Assembly (NCBI GenBank): GCA_048499805.1
Contig: JASNZF010000001.1
Coordinates: 780,620 to 844,619, forward strand
Length of the DNA stretch: 64,000 bases
DNA from: JAWXBA01 sp048499805
GTDB taxonomy: Bacteria > Gemmatimonadota > Gemmatimonadetes > Gemmatimonadales > GWC2-71-9
Reading direction: 5' to 3'
The notes under the pieces were generated by a model. It was not told the origin of the DNA, searched no databases, and saw only the letters and a program-made list of their open reading frames with translations. The translations under genes were made by a program, and so were the position numbers. Below, in pieces: positions 25,635-33,644 of the stretch. The first letter of the stretch is position 1. Every line of letters starts with the position of its first letter.

Positions 25635-26812
25635 GCCGCGGCCTCGTGGAGCGCGTCCAGGGCCACCCGGGCGCTGGCGTCCCAGCTGAGCGCCATCGCC
25701 CGCTCCCGGGCCACGCGGCCCATCGCCGCCCGCGCAGGCTCGTCGTCGAGGAGCTGGACCAGGGCGGCGGTGAGGGCCTCGAGATCTCCCGGGGGGACAA
25801 AGAGCCCGCCCCCCGCGAGGAGCGTGGGGAGCGGACTCGCGGTGGTCGCGACCACCGGGGTGCCGCAGGCCGCCGCCTCGACGGCCGGGAGCCCGAACCC
25901 CTCCGAGGCCGAGGCCAGCACCGAGGCCACTGCACCGCCGTGCAGGTGACGAAGCTCCTCGTCGGCCACGAACCCCGCCCAGTGTACCAGGTGCGCGGTC
26001 CCGCTCGCCGTGATGGCGTCCCGGATCGTGTCGAGCGACCCGTGGAAGAGGTCGCCGTCGGTGGTGCCCACGAGGAGCAGGTGGGGCGGGTTTGTCCGGT
26101 CCCGAATGGCGGCGGCATGGGCGCGCACCAGCAGGTCCACGTGCTTGTGGGGATTGAACCCCCCGACGTAGACGATCCAGCGGGCGCCGGCCGGCAGTCC
26201 CGCCCGGGCCGCCGCCGCGGCAATCCCCGCGGGATCGGCGGGGATCCGGTAGACCCCGGCGGGCGCCTCCGAGGTGACCCGGATCCGGCCCGGCGCCACG
26301 CCGAGGACCTCGGTCAACTCCCCGGCGGCATAGTCGGAGACGGTGAGTACCAGCCGTGCCTGCCAGAGGGCGCCGCGCACCTTGGCATTCCAGAACAGGC
26401 GCGCCCGGCGGCTGGGCAGGGTCAGCGCCGGGAACCGCTCGGCGATCGCATCGTGGATCGTGATCACCGTCGGCAGGCGGGGGGGCAGCGGGAAGTAGCT
26501 GTACACCGTCGGCGAGAAGAAGACATCGACGCCCAGGCGCGCCACCGCCCGCGTCAGCCGGAGCATGTCCAGCGGTGAGCGGGCGGAGTCGGCGCGGGCG
26601 GCCACGGTGGGCGACTCGCCCAGCGGAACCACGACCCGGCGCAGGTTGGGCGCCTCGAGGGTGAAGGTCGCGGCGGCCCGGTCATCCAGGAGGCAGAGGA
26701 ATTCGTCGTCGGGGGCGGCCCGGATCATCGCACCCACCAGCTCGCGCGTGAACCGCCCGTACCCACGCCCGTTGGCCCAGCAGGTGGCGTCGACCCCGAT
26801 CCGGAGGCTCAG
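25631..26812 (-). CDS. Glycosyltransferase family 4, apparently starting at CTG
   Basis: 393 aa if it starts at CTG 26812-26810. The first GTG in frame (26737) would give 368 aa but omits RIGVDATCWANGRGYGRFT, the first beta-strand and acceptor loop that begin this GT4 subgroup. Upstream of 26737 there is no ATG, GTG or TTG before an in-frame stop; the only near-cognate codon is CTG, which overlaps the upstream TGA as CTGA, exactly like the ATGA junctions elsewhere in this operon. Donor-site features: YVGGFNPHKHVDLL and ASASEGFGLPAVEAAACGTPVV. Its own stop couples by ATGA to the next GT4. Confidence 0.8.
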   Translation of the reverse strand: MSLRIGVDATCWANGRGYGRFTRELVGAMIRAAPDDEFLCLLDDRAAATFTLEAPNLRRVVVPLGESPTVAARADSARSPLDMLRLTRAVARLGVDVFFSPTVYSYFPLPPRLPTVITIHDAIAERFPALTLPSRRARLFWNAKVRGALWQARLVLTVSDYAAGELTEVLGVAPGRIRVTSEAPAGVYRIPADPAGIAAAAARAGLPAGARWIVYVGGFNPHKHVDLLVRAHAAAIRDRTNPPHLLLVGTTDGDLFHGSLDTIRDAITASGTAHLVHWAGFVADEELRHLHGGAVASVLASASEGFGLPAVEAAACGTPVVATTASPLPTLLAGGGLFVPPGDLEALTAALVQLLDDEPARAAMGRVARERAMALSWDASARVALDALHEAAA

Positions 26813-28302
26813 GCCGCCGCCTCAGCGGCGCTGGCCGGCGCCGGCGGCTCGATCCGCTGCTCCTCGTGGTACTCGAAGTCGGTGTTCACTTCCCAGATGT
26901 CGTGCGACGCCCCCTGCATGTTCCAGACGGCCATCATCGCCGTCAGCATCGAGTGGTCCTGGTTGTTGTACTTGTGCATCCCGTTGCGGCCCACCGTGTG
27001 GAGGTTCGCAATCGGGTCGATATGGCTGCGCACCGCGGTGAGGTGCCCCCGGTACTCGGCGTCGTAGATCGGGTAGGCCTTGGGCATCCGGATGACGGTC
27101 CCATCCTGGACCGTGGCGCCGGGGGCCAGGCCGAGCTCCGCGAGTTCCCGGCCCGCCAGGGCAATCAGCTCTTCGTCGGTCGAGGTCCAGAGCCCATCGC
27201 CCTCGAAGCAGAAGTACTCCATTCCCAGGCAGGTACAGCCCGGGACCGGCACCATCGCCTTGCTCCAGTTGTTGAAGTTCTGGATCCGGCCGACCTTCAC
27301 CCCCGGGGTGTGGATGTAGACCCAGTTGTCGGGGAAGAGGTCCTGCTGGTCCAGCATCAGCGCCACCACGAGGAAGTCGCGGTACCGCAGCCCCTCACCC
27401 GCCTCCCGGACCGTGTCCGGGACGGCGGGGGACAGGGCGCGCACCAGGCTGCGGACGTCGGTCGTGCTGATGACATGGTCCGCGGCGAATTCCACCGGAC
27501 CGGCCGGCGTGTTGGCGCGCACCCGGGTCGCCTGCCCGCGTTCGGTCACGATCTCGGTGACGTAATGCTCCATCAGGACGCGATTGCCCTTGGCCTCGAT
27601 CCGGTCGCGGCAGGCCTCCCACATCTGACCCGGCCCGAGCCGCGGGTACCGGAACTCGTGGATCAGGGTCTTGATGTCGGTGGTCCGGCGGTTCAATGCC
27701 GTGGCATTGAGGATCGCCTTCGCGAGGGAGAGCCCCTGGATCCGTTGGGCCGCCCACTCGGCGCGGATCTCGGTGCAGGGGATTCCCCAGACCTTTTCCG
27801 TGTAGGTCTTGAAGAAGATCTCGTAGAGCCGCTTGCCGAACCGGTTGGTGACCCACTGCTCGAAGTTGTCCTCCACCAGCGACGGGCGCAGGTGCGCCTT
27901 GAGATAGCTGAGGACGATCATGATCGCGTTGAAGATGCCAAGGCCCCGCAGCGCGTTCATCGCCTTGAGCGGATAATCGAAGTAGCGCCCGTCATAGTGG
28001 ATGCGCGAGAGCCGCGGCACCGAGATGAAATCCTCCCCCAGGATCTCCTCCCAGAGCTCCTCGACCGGGCGGATCTTGGTGAAGAAACGGTGGCCGCCGA
28101 TGTCAAACCGGAACCCCTTGTACTGTGCCGTACGGGAAATCCCGCCCACGACCGTGTCACCCTCGAGGACCGTGACCGTGTGGCCGGCCTTGGTCAGGAG
28201 GTATGCCGCCGTCAGTCCCGCGGGTCCGGCGCCGATCACCACCACGTGGTCGCCCGCCCGGAGGGGCGCCACCCGACGGGGGGCGCTCGCTGTCTCAGTC
28301 AT
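26809..28302 (-). CDS. NAD(P)/FAD-dependent oxidoreductase, UDP-galactopyranose mutase/amine-oxidase-like
   Basis: 497 aa. The FAD-binding GAGPAGLTAAYLL at about 24-36 is followed by LEGDTVVGGISRT and FDIGGHRFFTK, the pattern of the protoporphyrinogen-oxidase/UDP-galactopyranose-mutase group often found in surface-polysaccharide loci. HNLHTVGRNG-like FAD C-terminal motif is present as LHTVGRNGMHKYNNQDHSM. First gene of the minus arm, preceded by a 285-base gap containing the conserved dyad. Sugar ring isomerisation or oxidation is plausible but not proven. Confidence 0.82.
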   Translation of the reverse strand: MTETASAPRRVAPLRAGDHVVVIGAGPAGLTAAYLLTKAGHTVTVLEGDTVVGGISRTAQYKGFRFDIGGHRFFTKIRPVEELWEEILGEDFISVPRLSRIHYDGRYFDYPLKAMNALRGLGIFNAIMIVLSYLKAHLRPSLVEDNFEQWVTNRFGKRLYEIFFKTYTEKVWGIPCTEIRAEWAAQRIQGLSLAKAILNATALNRRTTDIKTLIHEFRYPRLGPGQMWEACRDRIEAKGNRVLMEHYVTEIVTERGQATRVRANTPAGPVEFAADHVISTTDVRSLVRALSPAVPDTVREAGEGLRYRDFLVVALMLDQQDLFPDNWVYIHTPGVKVGRIQNFNNWSKAMVPVPGCTCLGMEYFCFEGDGLWTSTDEELIALAGRELAELGLAPGATVQDGTVIRMPKAYPIYDAEYRGHLTAVRSHIDPIANLHTVGRNGMHKYNNQDHSMLTAMMAVWNMQGASHDIWEVNTDFEYHEEQRIEPPAPASAAEAAA

Positions 28303-28587
28303 GGGATGGGGGCCCGCCCAGGAGTCGCACCACTCGTCGTCCGCCTTCCATGTTGAACCGGGGGCTGCCCCCTTCCGACGAGGGGCAGAGGATCACCGAT
28401 CGGCCCCAGGACCCCGGTACTCGCTCTATCTGTTGCGTGATTGCAACATAATGTGGTGACGGTGCAGCGGCCTACAAGGTGGTCGCAGACTGCACCCTGC
28501 GTCCGCGCCAATGCGGCACAGTTCCTTGTCGACCGGTACGTGGTGGGGGGAGTAGCAGCTTCCGTGCCTCGGGGCGAGGCGATCTCC
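28303..28587. other. Intergenic gap upstream of the minus arm
   Basis: This 285-base gap separates the start of the FAD oxidoreductase from the stop of the ABC permease on the same strand, so it should hold the promoter of the polysaccharide minus arm. It contains the dyad at 28432-28456 and, on the minus strand, a weak TTGTAG-18-CATTAT promoter candidate whose -10 touches the dyad. No gene is supported. Confidence 0.5.
28432..28456. promoter_or_regulatory. GTTGC-N6-GCAAC dyad with TGTGG tail
   Basis: Perfect inverted repeat GTTGC (28432-28436) and GCAAC (28443-28447) with a 6-base spacer, followed by ATAATGTGG. The copy at 3695-3719 has the same arms, the same spacer length and the tail ATTCTGTGG. 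This one is 130 bases upstream of the first gene of the minus arm. Confidence 0.5.
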
Positions 28588-29706
28588 CTAGCGCAGGCTG
28601 CGGGAGAAGCGGATGGTGGCGGCCCACAGGGCGGCCAGGGACATCAGCAGCAGGATCAGGTACTGGGGCCACAGCTCCGCCAGCCCCTCCCCCTTGAGGA
28701 AGATCCCCCGGACCATCACCAGGAAGTGCCGGAGCGGGTTGGCCATCGTCAGCCATTGGAGCGGCTCGGACATGCTGGAGATCGGGTACATGAACCCCGA
28801 CAGGATCAGGAGCGGCATCAGCACCAGGAACATGACCATGAAGGCCTCCTGCTGGGTCCGGGTCGCCGAGGAGATCAGCAGCCCGACCGAGAGGCCCGCC
28901 AGGATGTAGACCAGCGCCCCGGCCACCAGCGCCGCCGGGTTGCCCAGGAAGGGGATCCCGAACCAGAGCAGCGACACCGCCGTGACCAGGGCCAGCTGCC
29001 CCAGGGCGATGACCGCCACCGGCAGGGTCTTCCCCAGCATCAGTTCCACCGGCCGGAGCGGGGTCACCATGAGTTGCTCCAGGGTGCCCATTTCCCGTTC
29101 CCGCACCACCGCCAGGGCCGTCAGGAGCAGACACATCAGGATCAGCAGCGCCGCGATCACCCCGGGGACGTTGTAGACCCGGCTCTCCAGGGCCGGGTTG
29201 AACCACGCCCGGGCCCGAAGCTCCACCCGGCCGGCGGGCGCGGCTCCCGGTGCGGGGTGCCGGGTCGCAAAGGCCTGGAGGAGGCGCACCGCGTTGCCCT
29301 GGGCCACCAGGCCGGTGTTCGAGTCGGAGCCGTCCACCAGGATCTGCACCGTCGACCGGCCCGCGGCGAGTGCCGCCCCGAATCCGGGAGGGATCTCCAG
29401 TCCCAGCACCGCCTGCCCGCGGTCCAGCGCTCGCACCAGGTCGCCCCCGCGCTCGGATTCCCCCACCACCCGGAAGAACCCCGACGAGGTGAGCGCCTCG
29501 ATCAGCTGGTGCGACGTGGCGCTTCGCTCATGATCCACCACGTACAGCGCCGTGTGCCGCACGTCGGTGTTCACGGCGTACCCGAACAGCAGCAGCTGGA
29601 TGATCGGCGAGAGGAACAGCATCGGCCGCATCCGGGGATCCCGGAAGATCTGGAGGAACTCCTTGGCCACCATTCGGCGGACCCGGAGCCAGCCCGCCCG
29701 GTTCAT
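28588..29706 (-). CDS. ABC-2 type efflux permease (YbhR/YbhS-like)
   Basis: 372 aa. One N-terminal transmembrane helix (LFLSPIIQLLLFGYAVN), a large extracytoplasmic domain of about 150 residues, then five helices, with the ABC-2 core EREMGTLEQLMVTPLRP for coupling to the ATPase. This is the YhhJ/YbhS/YbhR layout. ATG 29706 overlaps the stop of the paralogous permease (ATGA). Last gene of the efflux operon; no clear terminator follows. It should form a heterodimeric channel with its neighbour. Confidence 0.9.
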   Translation of the reverse strand: MNRAGWLRVRRMVAKEFLQIFRDPRMRPMLFLSPIIQLLLFGYAVNTDVRHTALYVVDHERSATSHQLIEALTSSGFFRVVGESERGGDLVRALDRGQAVLGLEIPPGFGAALAAGRSTVQILVDGSDSNTGLVAQGNAVRLLQAFATRHPAPGAAPAGRVELRARAWFNPALESRVYNVPGVIAALLILMCLLLTALAVVREREMGTLEQLMVTPLRPVELMLGKTLPVAVIALGQLALVTAVSLLWFGIPFLGNPAALVAGALVYILAGLSVGLLISSATRTQQEAFMVMFLVLMPLLILSGFMYPISSMSEPLQWLTMANPLRHFLVMVRGIFLKGEGLAELWPQYLILLLMSLAALWAATIRFSRSLR

Positions 29707-30806
29707 CCGATCTCCTTCCGGAATGCCCGGATGGCCAGGCCGATCCCCGCGCTCGCAAAGATCACCATCGCCAGGGCCTGGGGCCACAGCTCGGCGGGAC
29801 CGGTGCCCTTCAGGAACAGCGAGCGGGTGACCGATACGAAGTAGCGGGCCGGGACGAGCCAGGTGAACGCCCGCAGCCCCGGCGGCATGTTGGCAATGGC
29901 AAACATGAACCCGGAGAGCAGGAGCGCCGGCAGGTAGGTGGCCACCATCGCCACCTGGGTGGCCAGCACCTGGGACTTGATGGTGGCCGAGATGAAGATG
30001 CCCAGCCCGAGGGCGCCAAGCAGGAACAGGGTGGTCAGGCCGAACAGCGCCAGGAGGTTGCCCCGGAAGGGTACGCCGAGGACGACCACGCCCACCACCG
30101 CCACCAGGGCCACGTCGAACAGGCCGATGGCCAGGTACGGGACCAGCTTGCCGAGCACCACCTCCGCGCGCCCCACCGGGGTGGCCGCCAGCTGTTCCAT
30201 GGTGCCCCGCTCCCACTCCCGCGCAATCGTCAGCGCCGTGAGCATCGCCGCGATGATGCTCATGATCACCGCGATCAGGCCGGGCACGATCATGTTGCGG
30301 CTGCGGAGCGTCTCGTTGTACCAGACGCGCGAGGCCACCGTCAGCGATGGGGCAGGGGCGGATGCCCCGGCGGTGAACCCGGCGGCGAGGGCGTCGGCAT
30401 AGGTCAGCGCCACGGTGGCGGAGTTGGCGTCGCTGCCGTCCAGGAGGAATTGCACCGCGACCGGTCGCCCGGTCGCCAGCCCGGCGGCGAACCCGGGGGC
30501 AATCTGGAGCAAGGCACGAACCCGGCCGGAGATGAGGAGTCGCTCCGCAGCCCTGGCGTCGGGCGGGGTGGGGACGATGGTGAAGTAGCCGCTGGCGCTG
30601 AACCGCTCCACCAGTGCCCGGCTCTCGGGGGTCCGGTCCCCGTCGATGACCCCGATCGGGATGTCCTCGAGGTCCCAGCTGATCGCGTAGCTGAAGAAGA
30701 CGACCATGAAGAGCGGCAGCACAAACGCCAGCGTCATGCTGCGGGGATCCCGCCGCAGCTGGATCCACTCCTTCCGGGCCATGGCGGCCAGGCGGCGCGC
30801 CATCAT
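29703..30806 (-). CDS. ABC-2 type efflux permease (YbhR/YbhS-like)
   Basis: 367 aa paralogue of the downstream permease with the same layout: first helix LAFVLPLFMVVFFSYAI, a ~140-residue external domain (IGVIDGDRTPESRAL), then the coupling motif EWERGTMEQLAATPV and five helices. The first of two adjacent ATG codons (30806) is chosen because it overlaps the ATPase stop as ATGA. Expected partner of the ATPases, HlyD adaptor and TolC protein encoded just upstream. Confidence 0.9.
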   Translation of the reverse strand: MMARRLAAMARKEWIQLRRDPRSMTLAFVLPLFMVVFFSYAISWDLEDIPIGVIDGDRTPESRALVERFSASGYFTIVPTPPDARAAERLLISGRVRALLQIAPGFAAGLATGRPVAVQFLLDGSDANSATVALTYADALAAGFTAGASAPAPSLTVASRVWYNETLRSRNMIVPGLIAVIMSIIAAMLTALTIAREWERGTMEQLAATPVGRAEVVLGKLVPYLAIGLFDVALVAVVGVVVLGVPFRGNLLALFGLTTLFLLGALGLGIFISATIKSQVLATQVAMVATYLPALLLSGFMFAIANMPPGLRAFTWLVPARYFVSVTRSLFLKGTGPAELWPQALAMVIFASAGIGLAIRAFRKEIG

Positions 30807-31741
30807 CCGGCCACCGCCCCACCCTCCCGGCGCACCAGGGCGACGAAGACATCCTCGAGCGTCGGGGGCACCCGTTCCAACCCCTCGCCAGGGGCGCCGG
30901 CCGCCGAGAGGGCGGCCGGAATGACGCGCCGGGCCTCTGCCTCGTCGCGGACCACCACGTGGACGGCACGTCCGAAGAGGGAGACGTCCAGGACGCCGGG
31001 TTGGCCGCGGAGTGCGGCGACGGCCTTCGGCGCATCGGCCGATGCCATCGTGAGGATCGGCTCCGCCATGCCGGCGCGCAGTGCGGCCGGGCGGTCCAGG
31101 GCGATCAACCGGCCCCGGTTCATCAGCGCCACCCGGTGGCAGTACTCGGCCTCCTCGAGGAAGTGGGTGCTGACCATCACGGTGGTGCCGCCCGACGCCA
31201 GGCTGTTGATCAGCTCCCAGAACTGCCGCCGCGAGAGCGGGTCCACCCCCGAGGTGGGCTCGTCCAGGAACAGCACCGAGGGCTCGTGGAGCACCGCGCA
31301 GCCCAGCGCCAGCCGCTGCTTCCACCCCAGCGAGAGCGCCGAGGTGAGGCGGTCGCGCTGCTTCGCCAGGCCGGCCATGTCCAGGACCCATTCGCGCCGC
31401 GCGGCAAACCGCGCTCCGGTCACGCCGTAGAGCCCCGCGAACAGCGTGATGTTCTCCAGGACGGTCAGGTCCGGGTAGAGGGAGAACCGCTGCGACATGT
31501 ACCCCACCTGCGCCCGAACTGCCTCCGCGGCGCTGGCAAGCTCCAGTCCGGCAACGTGCCCGCTCCCGCCCGTGGGTTGCAGCAGCCCGGTCAGCATCCG
31601 GATCGTGGTGGTCTTGCCGGCCCCGTTGGGGCCGAGGAAGCCGAAGATCTCCCCGCGAGGCACGGCGAAGCTCACCCGGTCTACCGCCAGGAAGTCGCCA
31701 AAGGAGCGCGACAGCTCCCGCGCCTCGATCACGTGGCTCAT
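30803..31741 (-). CDS. ABC transporter ATPase, second half of a split YbhF
   Basis: 312 aa. Walker A GPNGAGKTT at 37-45, Q-loop YMSQRFSLYPD, Walker B/D-loop LFLDEPTSGVD ending near 167. The signature is degenerate: LSLGWKQRL at 136-144 instead of LSGGQ, as in the second nucleotide-binding domain of YbhF-type proteins. ATG 31741 overlaps the preceding ATPase stop as ATGA; upstream frame extension is a shadow. It probably pairs with the neighbouring canonical ATPase as an asymmetric dimer. Confidence 0.9.
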   Translation of the reverse strand: MSHVIEARELSRSFGDFLAVDRVSFAVPRGEIFGFLGPNGAGKTTTIRMLTGLLQPTGGSGHVAGLELASAAEAVRAQVGYMSQRFSLYPDLTVLENITLFAGLYGVTGARFAARREWVLDMAGLAKQRDRLTSALSLGWKQRLALGCAVLHEPSVLFLDEPTSGVDPLSRRQFWELINSLASGGTTVMVSTHFLEEAEYCHRVALMNRGRLIALDRPAALRAGMAEPILTMASADAPKAVAALRGQPGVLDVSLFGRAVHVVVRDEAEARRVIPAALSAAGAPGEGLERVPPTLEDVFVALVRREGGAVAG

Positions 31742-32673
31742 CCGGCGGAGCTCGCGAGCATGAGGTCCAGGAAGACGTCCTCGAGCGAGGCCGAGACCGG
31801 CTCCACGCCAGTGATCTCGACCCCCTGCGCGGCAAGCGCCCCCGCGACCGCGTCCCACGAAACGCCGGCCGCCAGCGTCAGGTGGATCCGGTCGCCGAAC
31901 AGCGACGCCGACCGGACTCCCGGCTGCTGCCGGAGCAGGGCCTCCGCTTCGCGCGGCTGGCTGGCCTGCACCGCCAGGATCGTTCCCGCCAGGCGGCCCT
32001 GCAGCACCGCTGGTGCATCCAGCGCCGCCGCCCGTCCCGACTGCAGCAGCAGGACGCGGTCACAGCGCTCCGCCTCGTCGAGGTAGGCCGTGGAGGTCAC
32101 CACCGTCACCCCGCGGGCCACTGTCTCGTGGAGGATCAACCAGAGGTCGCGGCGCGAGATCGGGTCCACGCCGAAGGTCGGCTCGTCCAGCAGCAGCACC
32201 GAGGGCTCATGCACCAGCGCACAGGACAGCGAGAGCTTCTGCTGCATGCCCCCGGACAGCTGCCCCGCCAGCCGCTGCGTGAATGGACCCAGGCCGCTGA
32301 ACTCGTACAGGCGGGCGATCCGCCGGCTGCGTTCGGCCGCCGGCACCCCGTAGAGGTCGGCGTAGAAGTCCAGGTTTTCCTGCACGGTCAGGTCGGCGTA
32401 CATCCCGAACCGCTGCGACATGTAGGCGATCCGCGCCTTCACCCCCTCCGGGTCGCTCCGCACGCTCGCCCCACCGATCCAGGCATCCCCCGCCGTGGGG
32501 CGCAGGACCGCCGCCAGCATCCGGAGGGTGGTCGTCTTGCCGGCGCCATCCGGCCCCACGATGCCGAACAGCTCCCCGGCACCGACCGCAAAGCTCAGGG
32601 CGTCCACCGCCGTGAGCTCCCCGAAGCGCCGGGTCAGTCCCTCGACCCTGATCTCGGGCGCGGCGGGGCTCAT
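31738..32673 (-). CDS. ABC transporter ATPase, first half of a split YbhF
   Basis: 311 aa. Walker A GPDGAGKTT at 40-48 (the Asp variant typical of YbhF N-terminal domains), Q-loop YMSQRFGMYAD, canonical signature LSGGMQQKL at 139-147 and DEPTFGVD at 163-170. In E. coli YbhF both ATPase domains are in one protein; here they are two genes joined by a 4-base ATGA overlap. Powers the ABC-2 permease pair. Confidence 0.9.
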   Translation of the reverse strand: MSPAAPEIRVEGLTRRFGELTAVDALSFAVGAGELFGIVGPDGAGKTTTLRMLAAVLRPTAGDAWIGGASVRSDPEGVKARIAYMSQRFGMYADLTVQENLDFYADLYGVPAAERSRRIARLYEFSGLGPFTQRLAGQLSGGMQQKLSLSCALVHEPSVLLLDEPTFGVDPISRRDLWLILHETVARGVTVVTSTAYLDEAERCDRVLLLQSGRAAALDAPAVLQGRLAGTILAVQASQPREAEALLRQQPGVRSASLFGDRIHLTLAAGVSWDAVAGALAAQGVEITGVEPVSASLEDVFLDLMLASSAG

Positions 32674-33644
32674 GCGTCCGGCCGTGCCAGCTCGACCTCC
32701 GCGGCCAGGCCCGGCTTCAGCACCAGGCCGGGATCCTCGAGGATCCGGATCCGCACCGCGTGCACTAGCTTGACCCGCTCCTCGCGGGTCTGGACGTTCC
32801 GGGGAGTGAACTCCGCCTCCGACGCGATCATCGCCACCTCCCCGGTGAAGCGCTGCTCGGGGAAGGCGTCGGTCACCAGCGTGGCGCGCTGGCCGAGGGA
32901 GAGCGCCCCGACCCGGTCCTGGGAGACGTAGATCCGGACCCAGCGGTCGGCCGGGTTCATCAGGCGGACCACCGGGGCACCGGCCCCAATGACCTCGCCG
33001 GGCTCCCGCAGGCGGAGGGTGATGATGCCGGCGAACGGCGCCACCAGCGTGAGCTGCGCCCGCTGCGCCTCCAGCTGCGCGACCGTCGCCTCCGCCTGCG
33101 CCACCTGGGCCTGCTGCGCCCGGATCCGCTCGACCCGACTGCCACCTTCGAGGAGCGACAGCTGCTCGGCCAGTCGAGCGGCTTCCGCCCCGGCCAGGGT
33201 CAGGGCGGTCTCGGCCCGCTCCCGCGCCTCCTGGCTGACCGCCCCGCCCTCGGCCAGCCGCACGGTGCGCGCGGTCTCCCGCGCCTGCTCCAGTCGTCGC
33301 TGCTCCGCCGCCTCCAGCGCCAGCCGTGCCTGGCTGACCTCCTGGGTCCGAAAGCCGGCCTGCAACTCCGCCAGGACCGCCCGGGCCGCCTCAACCTGCG
33401 CCATGGCGGCCCGCTGACGCGCATCGATCTCGGTGGTGTCCATCTGGCCCAGGGGCTGGCCGGCCTCGACCCGGTCGCCTTCCCGCGCGTCGAGGGCCGT
33501 GATCCGGCCCGGCAGCTGGAAGGCCAGGTCGGCCTCGCTCGCCTCGATCGTGCCCGTGGCGACGATGGGCTCGTCGGGGCCGGAAGCCCCGCAGGCGGTG
33601 ACAGCGGCCACCGCGGCAGTGACCAGGAAGTGGCGCAGGGTCAT
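32670..33644 (-). CDS. HlyD/YbhG-type periplasmic adaptor, lipoprotein
   Basis: 324 aa membrane-fusion protein. A lipobox VTAC with Cys18 follows a short hydrophobic signal, so it is probably anchored in the inner membrane by lipid. Seen: the first lipoyl half (GRITALDAREGDRVEAGQPL), a long alpha-helical coiled-coil hairpin rich in Ala/Gln/Glu at about 75-200, the second lipoyl half (VAPFAGIITLRLREPGEVI) and a beta-barrel domain. Links the ABC permeases to the TolC-like protein encoded upstream. Coupled by ATGA on both sides. Confidence 0.92.
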   Translation of the reverse strand: MTLRHFLVTAAVAAVTACGASGPDEPIVATGTIEASEADLAFQLPGRITALDAREGDRVEAGQPLGQMDTTEIDARQRAAMAQVEAARAVLAELQAGFRTQEVSQARLALEAAEQRRLEQARETARTVRLAEGGAVSQEARERAETALTLAGAEAARLAEQLSLLEGGSRVERIRAQQAQVAQAEATVAQLEAQRAQLTLVAPFAGIITLRLREPGEVIGAGAPVVRLMNPADRWVRIYVSQDRVGALSLGQRATLVTDAFPEQRFTGEVAMIASEAEFTPRNVQTREERVKLVHAVRIRILEDPGLVLKPGLAAEVELARPDA

